Origin: Comamonadaceae bacterium OS-1
Lineage (GTDB): Bacteria; Pseudomonadota; Gammaproteobacteria; Burkholderiales; Burkholderiaceae_C
Assembly (NCBI GenBank): GCA_027923965.1
Contig: AP026969.1
Span: 186,001 to 250,000 of the forward strand
DNA: 64,000 bases
Reading direction: 5' to 3'
Part shown: piece after piece, positions 45,401-56,100 of the stretch
Layout: every line of letters begins with the position of its first letter
Numbering within the stretch: the stretch's first letter is position 1
The notes under the pieces: model-generated
Seen by the model: only the letters and a program-made list of their open reading frames with translations
Database searches by the model: none
Told to the model about the DNA's origin: nothing
Program-made: the position numbers and the translations under genes

Positions 45401-45648
45401 CAGTAACGCGCTTCTTCGCGCAACTGCGCCATCACCGATGTACCCAGCGGCAAGGCCTGGCGGCCTTGTTCCAGTTCTTGCGCAAAACCCGCGCGACTCC
45501 AGGTGCTGGCCCGCAGATTCAGGCCCCCGTCGGCCCCCAGGTGGACCTGCAACGGGTCGCCTTCCTTTGCCCCCATTTGCCGCACCGTGTCGGCGGGGAT
45601 GCGGATGGCCAGGCTGTTGCCCCATTTGGAAATTTGGAGTTGCATCAT
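45400..45648 (-). CDS. AbrB-type antitoxin (module 2)
   Basis: An 82-residue protein. MMQLQISKWGNSLAIRIPADTVRQMGAKEGDPLQVHLG is the AbrB/MazE-like DNA-binding domain; the tail (WSRAGFAQELEQGRQALPLG) is the toxin-binding part. A second ATG directly follows the first. The upstream dyad at 45667-45682 is the probable operator. Confidence 0.9.
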   Translation of the reverse strand: MMQLQISKWGNSLAIRIPADTVRQMGAKEGDPLQVHLGADGGLNLRASTWSRAGFAQELEQGRQALPLGTSVMAQLREEARY

Positions 45649-45666
45649 GGTGATGGGGATATACGT

Positions 45667-45682
45667 GAATGTTTCTACATTC
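45667..45682. promoter_or_regulatory. Likely antitoxin operator (module 2)
   Basis: GAATGT-TTCT-ACATTC, a perfect 6-bp dyad 18 bp upstream of the antitoxin start, in an AT-rich stretch. Confidence 0.55.
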
Positions 45683-45788
45683 TAAATATTTTGGGTGTGT
45701 GGAAACCAGCCATGTTGCAAGAATTTACGTTTCAGGTGAATTGGCACAAACCACCCATTCTTCCTGAAATCCCTTTCACATCAACGGC

Positions 45789-47249
45789 TTAGGATCTTGT
45801 CGCCAACTCCCCCACCAGCTCCCCCAGCCGCGCAAACGCCCGGTCCACCTCGGGCGTGAACGGCCAGCCGCAGTTGACGCGCAGGTGGCTCTCGAAGCGG
45901 TTGGAGTTGGTGAAGATGGTGCCGGGGGCGATCACGGTGTTCTCGGCCAGGGCGGCGTGGAACAGGGCGGTGGCGGACAGGCCGGGGGGCAGCTCTATCC
46001 ACAGCGACAGGCCACCGCGTGGCACGGTCAGCCGGGTGCCGGGCGGGAAGTAGGTGGCCACGGCCTGGGCGGTCTGGGTGCGCTGGGTGGCCAGGGTGGC
46101 GCGCAGGTGGCGCAGATAACGGTCGTACGCGGGCGAGGCGATGAAGCTGGCGGCGGCGCGCTGGGCCAGGCGCTCGTTGCTGCGCGAGGCGGCGAACTTG
46201 AGCATCTCCACCCGCGTCTGCCAGCGCCCGGCGCTGACCCAGCCCAGGCGCAGGCCGGGGGCCAGGCATTTGTGCAGCGACGCGCAATACACCACGTGGC
46301 CGCTGTCGTCCCACGATTTGATGGCGCGCAGCGGCTCCATGCGCAGCACGCTGTCATCCACCAGGGCGCTGTAGGTGTCGTCCTCGATCAGGGCCACGTC
46401 GTGCTGCTGGCACAGGCGCAGCAGGGCCTGCTTGTGGGCGCTGGGCATGATGCTGCCGGTGGGGTTTTGCAGGTAGGGGATGACCACCACGGCCTTGATG
46501 CGGGCCGTGTTGCGCAAAGCCAGCTCCACCGCGTCCACCGAGATGCCGGTGCGCGGGCTGGTGGGGATTTCCAGCGCTTTCAGGCCCAGGCTTTCCAGGG
46601 TTTGCAACAGGCCGTAGAAGGTGGGTGATTCCACCGCGATGGTGTCGCCGGGCTGGGCCACGGCGCGCAGGGCCAGATTCAGCGCTTCGGTGCAGCCGTT
46701 GGTGACCTGGATGTCGGCGGCAGACAGCCGCATGCCCGCCAGCAGCGCCCGCTGGGCCAAGACTTCGCGGAACTCGATGCAGCCCTGCGGCGGGGCGGCG
46801 CGCACCAGTTGCTCGGGGTCCAGGCGCAGGCTGCGCTGGGCGGCTTGCTGCAGGGCTTTGGCGGGGTAAAGCTCGGGGGCGCAGCGGGCGGTGGAGAGGT
46901 TGGTTTTGAAGCGCTGCATGCGCCCCAGCGCCAGAAACTCGGACACCTTGGTGTGGATGCCCACGTACTGCGCCGGGTCGGGGGCGCGCTGCATCGGCGG
47001 GTCGTTCACCGGGGCCAGTTTCGCTGCCGCCTGCGTAGGCCGCACAAAGTAGCCCGAGCGGGGCCGCGCCTCCAGCCAGCCTTCGCTCTCCAGCAGGCGG
47101 CAAACCTGCATGGCGGTGGACAGGCTCACCGTGTGCTGGCGCACCACCTCCCGCAGCGACGGCATGCGGTGGCCCGGCAGCAGGCTGCCCGCGTGGATGG
47201 CGCTGCGGTAGTGGTCGGCGAGGTGCTGGTATTTGGGTTGGGTGGACAT
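45789..47249 (-). CDS. MocR-type GntR regulator with aminotransferase domain
   Basis: A 486-residue fusion: N-terminal GntR winged HTH (about 1-75, YQHLADHYRSAIHAGSLLPGHRMPSLREVVRQ) joined by a linker to a fold-type-I PLP domain. PLP-site features are NPTGSIM, EDDTYSALV and the Schiff-base Lys in ASLHKCLAPGLRLGW. MocR proteins sense PLP or amino-acid derivatives and regulate nearby genes. Divergent from the DUF2917 gene, its probable target. ATG 47249 matches the family start. Confidence 0.92.
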   Translation of the reverse strand: MSTQPKYQHLADHYRSAIHAGSLLPGHRMPSLREVVRQHTVSLSTAMQVCRLLESEGWLEARPRSGYFVRPTQAAAKLAPVNDPPMQRAPDPAQYVGIHTKVSEFLALGRMQRFKTNLSTARCAPELYPAKALQQAAQRSLRLDPEQLVRAAPPQGCIEFREVLAQRALLAGMRLSAADIQVTNGCTEALNLALRAVAQPGDTIAVESPTFYGLLQTLESLGLKALEIPTSPRTGISVDAVELALRNTARIKAVVVIPYLQNPTGSIMPSAHKQALLRLCQQHDVALIEDDTYSALVDDSVLRMEPLRAIKSWDDSGHVVYCASLHKCLAPGLRLGWVSAGRWQTRVEMLKFAASRSNERLAQRAAASFIASPAYDRYLRHLRATLATQRTQTAQAVATYFPPGTRLTVPRGGLSLWIELPPGLSATALFHAALAENTVIAPGTIFTNSNRFESHLRVNCGWPFTPEVDRAFARLGELVGELATRS

Positions 47250-47429
47250 GGTTATGGCCTGCCCATCATGCGGGCTGGGGCGCGGGTTGAACAGGTACAG
47301 ACGGGGACAAAACAGACCATAACAGATGCACATTTTCTGCACTGTTGCGGTACAGATGGTTGGGGTCTGTGGCTGTTCGGGGCGGGCCGGATTTTTTACG
47401 CTACAGGTACTTTCACAAAGAGGTCTTGT

Positions 47430-47765
47430 ATGTCGTCCACCGCTGTACCCCTGTTCACCCTGCAGCTGCAACCCGCCCAGCGCGCCTGGGAGCGTTTACC
47501 CCGCGGAGCTGAAATCGCCGTACATCAGGGGGCGGTGCGCCTGCATGTGATGGCCTACCTGGCGGGGATGTGGGTGGAGCTGCCGGTGCTGCTGCAAGAA
47601 GGGCAGCGGCACCGGGTGGAGGTGGCGGGCTGGATGCAGATGGAGGCGGTGGGCGCAGCACAGATCAGTGCGGTGGCGCGGCCAGCTTGGGGCATGCTAC
47701 CTTGGCTTTATTCCTGTTTTGATAGCGCCTTGCGCCTATTCCATAAGCGCAAGAGGCAGTTTTAG
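47430..47765 (+). CDS. DUF2917-like small protein
   Basis: A 111-residue protein. LFTLQLQPAQRAWERLPRGAEIAVHQGAVRLHVMAYLAGMW and VLLQEGQRHRVEVAGWMQMEA resemble the cupin-like DUF2917 domain. It is divergent from the MocR gene, a pairing I recall from Burkholderiales. The last 18 codons (FDSALRLFHKRKRQF region) are encoded by a copy of the dispersed repeat, so the natural C-terminus may once have been shorter. Confidence 0.7.
   Translation: MSSTAVPLFTLQLQPAQRAWERLPRGAEIAVHQGAVRLHVMAYLAGMWVELPVLLQEGQRHRVEVAGWMQMEAVGAAQISAVARPAWGMLPWLYSCFDSALRLFHKRKRQF
47716..47764. repeat. Dispersed palindromic repeat (copy 9)
   Basis: CTTGCGC-CTATTCCATAA-GCGCAAG, a strong 7-bp stem, with flanks GTTTTGATAGC and AGGCAGTTTTAGC. 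It overlaps the 3' end of the DUF2917 gene at its convergent junction with the methyltransferase gene. Confidence 0.7.
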
Positions 47766-47776
47766 CTTGTAAATAT

Positions 47777-48580
47777 TTACTGGGCTTGCGCACGCGCCAG
47801 CAGGTAGTCCTGGTGCACGTGGTTGTCGGCAAAGTAGTCGGCGGCGATGGCTTCGAATTCTGCGCGGAACTGTTGCAACTGCGCGGGCGTGCTGGCCAGC
47901 CTGGCGACGATTTTTTGCATCGGCCCGATGGTCTGCTCCAGAAACAGGCGGTAGTGGGGGAGGCTGAGGGCGGGCAGGTGCATGGCACCGCGGGCGAAAA
48001 ACGGCGGGCCGAACGCCCCGCCCAGGCGCTCGGCAATGGTGGCCGGGTGGCCCCACTGCGGCGGGGGTGCGGCGCCTTCGGGCAGCGGTGGCGCGTGGCG
48101 GCCAAGGAAGGCCAACATCCTGCCAATCATGTGCTCGGGTGGCCAGGTGGCAAAGGCGATGCGGCCCTGGGGTTTGAGCACGCGGCGCATCTCGGCCACC
48201 ACCAGGGCAGGGCGCGGGGCAAACATGTGGCCAAACTGGCTCAGCACCACGTCAAACGACGCGTCGGGGTAGGGCAGTTGTTCGGCATCGCCCTCGGTCC
48301 AGACGATGTCTTCACACCGGGCGATGGCTGCGTTCTCACGCGCCTGCACCAGCAGCTCGGGCGTGAGGTCCAGCGCCGTGACCTGTGCGCCCGCGCGCGC
48401 TGCGGTGAGGGCAACGATGCCCGTGCCGGTGCCTACGTCCAGCACCGCCTCGCCTGGGCGGATATCGGCAAACCGCACCAGGTGCGCCGCCACCGGCAGG
48501 GTGAACACGGCCATGGGCGTAAACGACGCCCAGGTTGCGCGCTGTTGCTGCTTCCAGTCTGCCAACGGGTCATTCGCCAT
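47777..48580 (-). CDS. Class I SAM-dependent methyltransferase
   Basis: A 267-residue methyltransferase: VLDVGTGTGIVALTAARAGAQVTALDLTP holds SAM motif I and the acidic end of beta2, DIVWTEGDAEQLPYPDASFDVVLSQFGHMFA motifs II-III. It resembles UbiE/BioC-like Methyltransf_11 proteins without a specific match. The C-terminal helical part (SLPHYRLFLEQTIGPMQKIVARLAST) may bind the substrate. It stands alone. Confidence 0.88.
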   Translation of the reverse strand: MANDPLADWKQQQRATWASFTPMAVFTLPVAAHLVRFADIRPGEAVLDVGTGTGIVALTAARAGAQVTALDLTPELLVQARENAAIARCEDIVWTEGDAEQLPYPDASFDVVLSQFGHMFAPRPALVVAEMRRVLKPQGRIAFATWPPEHMIGRMLAFLGRHAPPLPEGAAPPPQWGHPATIAERLGGAFGPPFFARGAMHLPALSLPHYRLFLEQTIGPMQKIVARLASTPAQLQQFRAEFEAIAADYFADNHVHQDYLLARAQAQ

Positions 48581-48724
48581 GGCGTGCTCCTAAACGGCAC
48601 ATGCTAGTGGGTACAGCCCAAAAGACAAGCGCAATACAGGGGATTGCAGTTGCAACAGAAGCCACCTGCTGCCGACACACACAAGCCGCCGCCGCTTGGG
48701 AAGATCACCTCACCGCAAAACACT

Positions 48725-48740
48725 GCACCAGTCTTGGTGC
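48725..48740. promoter_or_regulatory. Leader palindrome of BON gene copy B
   Basis: GCACCA-GTCT-TGGTGC, 21 bp before the ATG, the counterpart of the perfect palindrome before copy A. Confidence 0.5.
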
Positions 48741-48761
48741 TACAACCCAAAGGACCTCACC

Positions 48762-49079
48762 ATGACCCGCTCTATCCACCGCATCGCCGCTTCCGCCCTG
48801 TTCGCCCTGTTCGCCCTGGCTGCCGGTGCCTTTCTTCCCGCCCATGCTGCAACCAACGACGCAGACCTGGCCAGCTCGGTCCAGTCCGCCATCAGCACCC
48901 AGTTGGGTAGCGATGCCAAGGACCTGACCGTCACCGCCAGCAATGGCAGCGTGACCGTGCACGGTTGGGCCCAAGGACCCGTAGAAGAAGCCAAGGCCCG
49001 CCTGGTGGCCAGCACTGTGCCCGGTGTGGCCAACGCTTACAGCAGCGTGCGCATTTTTTCGACCGACACCAACGAGTAA
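48762..49079 (+). CDS. Secreted BON-domain protein (copy B)
   Basis: A 105-residue paralogue of the protein at 18839-19147. The signal peptide carries an extra FAL (SALFALFALAAGA), mature parts are almost the same (SVQSAISTQLGSDAKDLTV), and differences cluster after the BON glycine (TVHGWAQGPVEEAKARLVAS against TLHGWTQGVQEEAKARYVAS). Probably a periplasmic envelope-stress protein. Confidence 0.9.
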   Translation: MTRSIHRIAASALFALFALAAGAFLPAHAATNDADLASSVQSAISTQLGSDAKDLTVTASNGSVTVHGWAQGPVEEAKARLVASTVPGVANAYSSVRIFSTDTNE

Positions 49080-49122
49080 GTCCAGCATGGGGGCTTTTTA
49101 GCCCTCTCGTGCTTATCCACAA

Positions 49123-49162
49123 AGCGGTAGCAGCTATTTAAAATATAGCGGCCACCGCTTTT
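49123..49162 (+). terminator. Terminator after BON gene copy B, within a dispersed repeat
   Basis: AGCGGTAGCAGCTAT (49123-49137) pairs with ATAGCGGCCACCGCT (49145-49159) at 13 of 15 positions, then TTTT. The copy A hairpin is perfect, so this one has two substitutions. Confidence 0.7.
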
Positions 49163-49228
49163 GGCGTTGGAACAGGTCGGTGCGGCCAAGCTGCCACAAT
49201 CACCCCCGTCTCCTCTCTCATCTGCTCC

Positions 49229-50485
49229 ATGCAAATCCCCTACGAACTCCTGGTCGGCTGGCGCTATACGCGGGCGGGCCGGGCCACCCGGCGCAACGGC
49301 TTCATCAACTTCATCTCGGGCGTGTCGATGCTCGGGATCGCGCTGGGCGTGGCGGCGCTGATCATCGTGCTCAGCGTGATGAACGGCTTCCAGAAAGAGG
49401 TGCGCGACCGCATGCTGTCGGTGGTGGCGCACATCGAAATCTTTGCCCCCAACGGCGAGGCACTGCCCGACGTGGCCAAGACCCTGGCCGAGGTCAAGCA
49501 GAACCCGGCGGTGGTGGGTGCTGCACCTTTTATAGCTAGCCAGGCCCTGCTGGCGCGCGGTGAGGACATGAAAGGCACCATCGTGCGCGGCATCGACCCG
49601 GCGCACGAGGGCGAGGTCACCGACCTGGCCGTGGCCCTGCCCAAGGAAACCCTGGCCAAGCTGGTGCCGGGTGAGTTTGGCGTGGTGCTGGGCATCGACC
49701 TGGCGCGCAGCCTGGGCGTGCGCGTGGGCGACCCGGTCACGCTGATCGCCCCCAGCGGCCAGGTCACCCCGGCGGGCGTGGTGCCGCGCCTGAAACAGAT
49801 GACGGTGGTGGGCACCTTCGAGTCCGGCCACTATGAATACGACTCGGCCCTGCTGATGCTGCACATGGAGGATGCCGAGCGCATCTTCCGCCTGGAGGGC
49901 CCCACCGGCATCCGCGTCAAGCTGCAAGACCTGCACCAGGCGCGCCAGGTGGCCCAGCAGTTGGCCAACAGCCTGAGCGGCAACCTGCTGATCCGCGACT
50001 GGACGCAGCAAAACAAGACCTGGTTTGCCGCGGTGGAGCTGGAAAAACGCATGATGTTCATCATCCTCACGCTGATCGTGGCCGTGGCCGCGTTCAACCT
50101 GGTCAGCACGCTGGTGATGACGGTGACCGACAAGCGCGCCGACATCGCCATCCTGCGCACCCTGGGTGCCAGCCCGCGCAGCATCATGGGCATCTTCATG
50201 GTGCAGGGCGCGATGGTGGGCGTGATGGGTACCTTGGCCGGCCTGGTGCTGGGCCTGGGGATTGCCTTCAACATCGACGTGATCGTGCCCGCGCTGGAGC
50301 AGCTGTTCCACGCCAGCTTCTTGCCGCGCGAGGTGTATTTCATCAGCCGCATGCCCAGCGAGCCGCAGCAGGCCGACATCGTGCCGATTGCGGTGATTTC
50401 GCTGATCCTGGCCTTCGTGGCCACCATTTACCCCAGCTGGCACGCCAGCCGTGTCAACCCCGCCGAGGCTCTCCGCTATGAGTAA
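49229..50485 (+). CDS. lolC: Lipoprotein-releasing ABC transporter permease LolC/LolE
   Basis: A 418-residue permease: cytoplasmic N-terminus [51 protein letters not shown] split over TM1, a large periplasmic MacB-PCD domain (about 55-270), then three TM helices from about 275 ([29 protein letters not shown]) and a C-terminal [18 protein letters not shown]. It extracts lipoproteins from the inner membrane for LolA with the ATPase LolD. A single permease, as in many betaproteobacteria (LolF-like use as homodimer). It overlaps lolD by 8 bp. Confidence 0.93.
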   Translation: MQIPYELLVGWRYTRAGRATRRNGFINFISGVSMLGIALGVAALIIVLSVMNGFQKEVRDRMLSVVAHIEIFAPNGEALPDVAKTLAEVKQNPAVVGAAPFIASQALLARGEDMKGTIVRGIDPAHEGEVTDLAVALPKETLAKLVPGEFGVVLGIDLARSLGVRVGDPVTLIAPSGQVTPAGVVPRLKQMTVVGTFESGHYEYDSALLMLHMEDAERIFRLEGPTGIRVKLQDLHQARQVAQQLANSLSGNLLIRDWTQQNKTWFAAVELEKRMMFIILTLIVAVAAFNLVSTLVMTVTDKRADIAILRTLGASPRSIMGIFMVQGAMVGVMGTLAGLVLGLGIAFNIDVIVPALEQLFHASFLPREVYFISRMPSEPQQADIVPIAVISLILAFVATIYPSWHASRVNPAEALRYE

Positions 50486-51158
50486 GTTGGTATTGGAGGC
50501 TCAGGGCCTGACCAAGCGTTTTTCTGAGGGCCGCCTGGATGTGACCGTGCTCAAGGGCGTGGACCTGCAGGTGTTTGCGGGCGAAACCGTGGCCATCGTG
50601 GGTGCGTCCGGCTCGGGCAAAAGCACGCTGCTGCATCTGCTGGGTGGGCTGGATGCTCCCAGCAGCGGTGCGGTGCAGCTCAACGGCCACGACATGGCAA
50701 AGTGGGATGCCGCCGAGCAGGGCCGCCAGCGCAACCAGCACCTGGGCTTTGTTTACCAGTTCCACCACCTGCTGCCCGAATTCAGCGCGCTCGACAATGT
50801 GGCCATGCCCTTGTGGATTCGGCGGCTGCCGCGCGACCAGGCTGCACAAGCAGTTATGAAAATACTAGCGTTGGTGGGATTGCAAGACCGCGTGCACCAC
50901 CGGCCCGCCGAGCTCTCGGGCGGCGAGCGCCAGCGCGTGGCCATTGCCCGCGCCCTGGTGGCCCAGCCCGCTTGCGTGCTGGCCGACGAGCCCACCGGCA
51001 ACCTGGACCGCAGCACGGCAGACGGCGTGTTTGCGCTCATGCTGCAACTGGCCCGCGACCAGGGCACGGCCTTTGTGCTGGTGACCCACGACGAGACTTT
51101 GGCGGCCCGCTGCGGACGCACGATGCGCCTCAACCAGGGCCAGTTCGCAGCAGCTTGA
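50478..51158 (+). CDS. lolD: Lipoprotein-releasing ABC transporter ATPase LolD
   Basis: 226 residues from ATG 50478. Walker [11 protein letters not shown]-loop [12 protein letters not shown] typical of LolD, signature [12 protein letters not shown], Walker [12 protein letters not shown] and switch His in VTHDETLA are intact. It powers LolC/E. The segment [14 protein letters not shown] around 50843-50875 is encoded by bases resembling the right arm of the dispersed repeat, in the helical domain. Confidence 0.95.
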   Translation: MSKLVLEAQGLTKRFSEGRLDVTVLKGVDLQVFAGETVAIVGASGSGKSTLLHLLGGLDAPSSGAVQLNGHDMAKWDAAEQGRQRNQHLGFVYQFHHLLPEFSALDNVAMPLWIRRLPRDQAAQAVMKILALVGLQDRVHHRPAELSGGERQRVAIARALVAQPACVLADEPTGNLDRSTADGVFALMLQLARDQGTAFVLVTHDETLAARCGRTMRLNQGQFAAA

Positions 51159-51346
51159 TCCTGTAATTCGCTGTATAAACACCGATTTGCAGCGATCTTG
51201 CGCAAGCGTACACTCGCTGAATTGTGTACTTTTGTATCTTAGCCGGGTCTGCCGTGAGCCTGCCAGGGCCCATGCCGACACCCCTGCCAGCGCCACCCGG
51301 GTGAGCGTGTCACGGGATCATCGAGTTCTAGACAAAGGGCAAGTCC

Positions 51347-53149
51347 ATGCCAGGTAAGGAAAAATTCCACGCGCGGGTCATCCAGGTCCTGCGTGACAGC
51401 CGCGTGTTTGGCACGCTGGATGAGGCGGTGTTGAACGATCTGGCCGGCGTGCTGGAACTGCAGGAAGTGCGTGGCGGCAGCATGGTGCTGGAAGAAGGCG
51501 CAGCGGCCGACAGCATGTTCTTCGTCATCACGGGCCGCTTGCGGGCCTCGCGCCGCAACCGCGACGGCAGCGTCTTGTTGTACAACGAAATCCGCCCTGG
51601 CGAGAGCGTGGGCGAGCTGGGCATGATCTTGCGCCAGCCACGCACCGCCGACGTGACCGCCGTGCGCGACTCCACCCTGGCCGTGCTGGACCGCAGCCAC
51701 TTCGAAGCCATGCTGGTGCGCCATCCGCTGGCCTTCAACCGGGTGTTTTCTCAGGCCATTTTTGACCACCTGCGCCACACCACCCAAGTGGTGGACCGGC
51801 ACCAGGCCCAGGCCTTTGTGGTGGTGCCGCTGCATGAGGGGGCGGGCTCTGCCGAGGTGGCGCGCGGCCTGGCCCAGGCTTTTGGCCGCATGGGCCGGGT
51901 GCACCACATCACGCCCTCGGCCGAGCTGGAGCACGGCTCGCAAACCTCGGAAGGTGCAGGCGGTGCCGACCGGTTCGACGCACTCGAAGATGCCTACGAC
52001 TTCTTGGTTTACGAGGCCGATGCCACGCCCTCGTCCTGGACCCGGCGGGCCTTCCGCCAGGCCGACCAGGTGATCTTTGTGGCCAATGCCGGGGCCTCGC
52101 AGGCCCGGGGCGCGCTGGAACAGCGGCTTACCGAAGAGCCCGGATTCGGCATGAAGCGCCAGCACCTGGTCGTGCTGTACCCCGGGTCGGCCGTGGCCCC
52201 CGACGTGACCACCGTCTGGCGCGCCGGGCGGCAGATCGAACGCGTCTACCCCACGCGCGGCCAGCATGCGGGCGACTACGCACGGCTGGCGCGTTACCTG
52301 ACGGGCCGCGCCGTGGGCGTGGTGCTGGGGGGCGGCGGGGCGCGTGGTTTTGCCCACCTGGGCGTATTAAAGGCCATGCAGGAAGCGAACATTCCCGTGG
52401 ACCTGGTGGGCGGCAACAGCATGGGTGCGCTGATCGGGGCGCAGTTCGCCTGCGGCCTGCCGCTGAACCAGATACGTGACCAGACCCGCAAGTTTGCCGA
52501 GGGCGGCGAGTGGCCGACCCTGCCGGTGGTGTCCATCGTCTCGGGCGGTCGCGTCAAGCGCGACCTGCGTGCCATGTTTGGCGACATCCAGATGGATGCC
52601 CTGTGGACCCCGTACTTTGCCGCGGCCTGCAACCTCACCAAGGGCGGCACCACGGTGCAGGAAACCGGGCCGCTGTGGCGCGCCGTGCTGGCCAGCAATT
52701 CGCCCGCAGGCCTGTTCCCGCCGGTGCTGGTGGATGGCAATTTGCTGGTGGACGGCGCGATTCTGGAAAACGTGCCGGTGGACGCGATGCGCATGCGCCT
52801 GGGCGTGCCGCTGGAGAAGCGCCGCGGCAACGGCACCATTGTCGCCATCGACGTGGACGTGCAGGTCGAGATGGGCGTGGATCCGGCGCTGGAGCGGCTG
52901 TCGGTGCGCCACACCCTGAAAGGCATGGTTTCGCGCAAACCCCGCAGCACGCCGGGCATCACCGAAATTTTGTACCGTGCCGGGCACATCGGCGGCCTGC
53001 ACCAGCGCGCGGCTACCATCGCCCAGGCCGACCAGTACCTGGAGCCGCCGGTGGCCGGTTTTTCCCTCATGGCCTATAGCCGTGCCGACGAAATTATCGA
53101 GGTGGGCTACCGCCATGCGATGGAGACAATCGAAAAATGGAAGCTGTAA
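51347..53149 (+). CDS. Cyclic-nucleotide-binding patatin-like phospholipase (NTE type)
   Basis: A 600-residue protein. Residues about 10-145 are a cNMP-binding domain (VLELQEVRGGSMVLEEGAAADSMFFVITGRL, then GESVGELGMILRQPRTADVTA). About 150-315 is a middle domain with a degenerate P-loop-like region. About 320-500 is patatin: oxyanion GGGGARG at 328-334, nucleophile Ser358 in GNSMG, Asp469 in DGAILENVPV. Human NTE/PNPLA6 has the same order. It would hydrolyse (lyso)phospholipids under cAMP/c-di-GMP-like control. It overlaps the NRPS start by 13 bp. Confidence 0.92.
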   Translation: MPGKEKFHARVIQVLRDSRVFGTLDEAVLNDLAGVLELQEVRGGSMVLEEGAAADSMFFVITGRLRASRRNRDGSVLLYNEIRPGESVGELGMILRQPRTADVTAVRDSTLAVLDRSHFEAMLVRHPLAFNRVFSQAIFDHLRHTTQVVDRHQAQAFVVVPLHEGAGSAEVARGLAQAFGRMGRVHHITPSAELEHGSQTSEGAGGADRFDALEDAYDFLVYEADATPSSWTRRAFRQADQVIFVANAGASQARGALEQRLTEEPGFGMKRQHLVVLYPGSAVAPDVTTVWRAGRQIERVYPTRGQHAGDYARLARYLTGRAVGVVLGGGGARGFAHLGVLKAMQEANIPVDLVGGNSMGALIGAQFACGLPLNQIRDQTRKFAEGGEWPTLPVVSIVSGGRVKRDLRAMFGDIQMDALWTPYFAAACNLTKGGTTVQETGPLWRAVLASNSPAGLFPPVLVDGNLLVDGAILENVPVDAMRMRLGVPLEKRRGNGTIVAIDVDVQVEMGVDPALERLSVRHTLKGMVSRKPRSTPGITEILYRAGHIGGLHQRAATIAQADQYLEPPVAGFSLMAYSRADEIIEVGYRHAMETIEKWKL

Positions 53150-56100
53150 CGCCGATAGAGCGTCGCCACGAAGACCTGACCCTGTCCCTGAGCCAGCGTG
53201 AAGTCTGGCTGGACCAGCGCACCTGGGCGGGCAGTGCGCACCTGAACATTGGCGGCGGCGCGTTTTTGATGGGGCCGTTGAACCTGTCGCGCTTCAAGGA
53301 AGCCCTGGCCCAGCTGGTGGCCGAAAGCGATGCCCTGCGCCTGGCTCCGCTGGCCGATGGCAGCCAGACCCTGCTGTCGCACAGCGCCCTGAACCTGGAA
53401 CTGGTGGACCTGTCGGCCGAGGCCGACCCCAAAGAGGCCATGCGCATCTGGTGGCAGCAGCGCATGACCGTGCCCTTTGTGCTGGACGGTACGCCCCCCT
53501 GGCGCTTTGCCCTGCTGCGCGCCAGCGATGTGCTGCACGGGCTGACCATCCAGTTCCACCACCTGGTGATGGACGGCTGGGGCACCTCGCAGGTGATGCG
53601 GCGCTGGAGCGAGCTGTACAACGCGCTGGAGGCGGGCCAGGCCCCGGCGCTGCGCAGCGACCCGGGCTACAAGAAGTTCATCGAAGAGTCTGCCCTGTAC
53701 CACCAGTCGCCCGCGTTCGAGCGCGATGCGGCCTACTGGCGCGGGCAAATGCCGGTACTGCCCCCGGCCCTGATTGAGCGCCGCTACGCCAGCACCCGCC
53801 AGCACGAGCTGCCGGCCGCCCATATGGGGATGCAGCGCATACCCCGCGCCAGTTACGACCAGCTGCGCCAGGTGGCGGCCGAGCGCGGCTCCAGCGCCTT
53901 CAACTTCTTTCTGGCAGCTTTGATTCTGTACTTCGGCCGTGTCAGCAACCGCCAGGAGGTGGTGGTCGGCGTGCCCAGCCTGAACCGGGGCGGGCGGCGT
54001 TTTACCGACACGCTGGGCATGTTTGTGGGCGTGATACCGGTGGCGGTGCAACTGGCCCCCGACATGACCCTGGGCGGGCTGCTGGCCGCCGTGGGCAGTG
54101 CCATGCGGGCCGCGCTGCGGCACCCGCGCTACCCCTTGAGCGAGCTGGGCCGCACGCTGGAGGTGGCGCGCAACCGGCGCGACGGCCTGTTCGACGTGCT
54201 GCTGTCGTTCGAGCGGCAAGACTACGCGGTATCGTTTGGCACTGCCGAGCTGGTCGAGTCGCGCCAGCTGTTCTCGGGCCGGGCCCGGTTTCCGCTGGGT
54301 GTGACGGTGTGCGAGTTCCATGCCGAAGACGACGTGGAGCTGGCGCTGGAGGCCAGTGCCGCCTGCTTTGCCGAAGGCGAAGTGGAGCTGCTGGGCCGCC
54401 GCGTGTGGCATCTGGTGGAGGCTACGATGGGCCCACCCGAAACCCTGCTCGACAGCATTGCGCTGGTGCCGCCGCAAGAGCACTGGATGTTGATCGACGG
54501 GCTGCACAAGGACGTGGCCGCGATGGCCGTGGTCGAGCCCTTTGTGGTCCAGTTCGAGCACCATGCCGGCCTGCGCCCCGAGTCCAACGCCCTGGTGTGG
54601 AACGAAGGCCAGGGCACGGGAGAAATGGACTACGCCACGCTGGACGCCGTGTCCACCCACCTGGCCTGGCGCCTGTTGGCGCTGGGCGCGGGCAAGGACC
54701 AGATCATTGCCGTGGCAATGGACCGCTCGCCCGACTGGGTGGTGGCCATGCTGGCCATTGCCAAGGCCGGTGCGGCGTTTTTGCCGCTCGACCCCGAGGC
54801 CCCGCTGGCCCGGCTGGCGACGATTCTCGAAGAGGCTGGTGCCATCGCCGTGCTGATCCAGCCGCACACCCAAGACCGGCTGGGCAGCCTGCACGTTCGC
54901 ACCCTGCAGGTGGACTGGACCCAGGCCCTGGCCGAGGTGGGCCGCCACGGCCTGCAGCGGCTGACCACCCGGCCCGCGGCGGACGATCTGGCCTATGTGC
55001 TGTTTACCTCGGGCTCCACCGGGCGGCCCAAGGGCGTGATGATCGAGCACGGCACGCTGGCACGCCGCCTGGGCTGGCTGTCGCGGGCCTACGCGGTGGA
55101 GTGGCAGGACCGCTCGGCCCAGGCCACCCAGGTCACCTTCGACCCCTCGCTGATCGAGTTGCTGCTGCCACTGGTGCACGGTGCCAGCGTGGCTCTGCCG
55201 CCGCCGGGGCGCCTGCTGCCCGAGTCGCTGGCCGAGTTTGCGGTACGCCACCGGGTCACTATCATGGCCTTTGTGCCCAGCACCCTGAGCCGGTTTCTGG
55301 ACTCCGCCGGGCACCGCAAGGACCTGAAGCTGCGCGTGGCTTGCTGCGGCGGCGAGGTGCTGTCGCCCGAGCTGGCGCAGCGCTTTCTGAAAGAAACCGG
55401 GGGCCGCCTGTACAACGTCTACGGCCCCACCGAAACCGCCATTTTCGCCACCGCCTGGGAGTGTGAAAACCACCGCACCGACACTGCCCTGCCGATTGGC
55501 CGCCCCATCGACGACACCCGCATCTACGTGCTGGACGCAGCGCTGCGCCCCATGCCGCTGGGCGTGCCCGGTGAGATCTACATCGGCGGCGAGGCGATTG
55601 CGCGCGGCTACCTGAACCGCCCCGAGCTGGACGCGCAGGTGTTTTTGCCCGACCCTTTTTGGTCCGGCCACCGCATGTACCGCACTGGCGACCGGGGCTG
55701 GCTGGGCAGCGACGGCAACCTGCACTTTCTGGGTCGACTCGACCGGCAGGTCAAGTTGCGCGGCTACCGCATCGAGCTGGGCGAAATCGAGTCGGCGTTG
55801 TCGGCGATTGAAGGCGTGCTGCAGGCCGCGGCCAAGCTGATCGAGCGCAAGGGCAAGCCGCAAATCCACGCCTGGGTGGCCGTCACCGGCAACCCCTCGG
55901 CGGAGAGCCTGCAGGCCGTGTTGCGCATGCGCCTGCCCGACTACATGGTGCCCAGCGGCATCAGCGTCTTGCCGGGCCTGCCGGCCAGCACGGCGGGCAA
56001 GACCGACTACGACGCATTGCCCGACCCCAGCGTGGTGCCCACCTCCACCCAGGCCCGCCAGGCCAACCGACGCTACGAGGCCGAGCTGCTGGCGCTGTGG

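Larger units (their letters stand above)
48642..49164 (+). repeat. Duplicated BON-gene unit, copy B
   Basis: Plus-strand copy of 18757-19267: leader (GATTGCAGTTGCAACA, CTTGGGAAGATCACCTCACC), leader palindrome, gene, and downstream TTTAGCCCTCTCGTGCTTATCC plus hairpin. Confidence 0.85.
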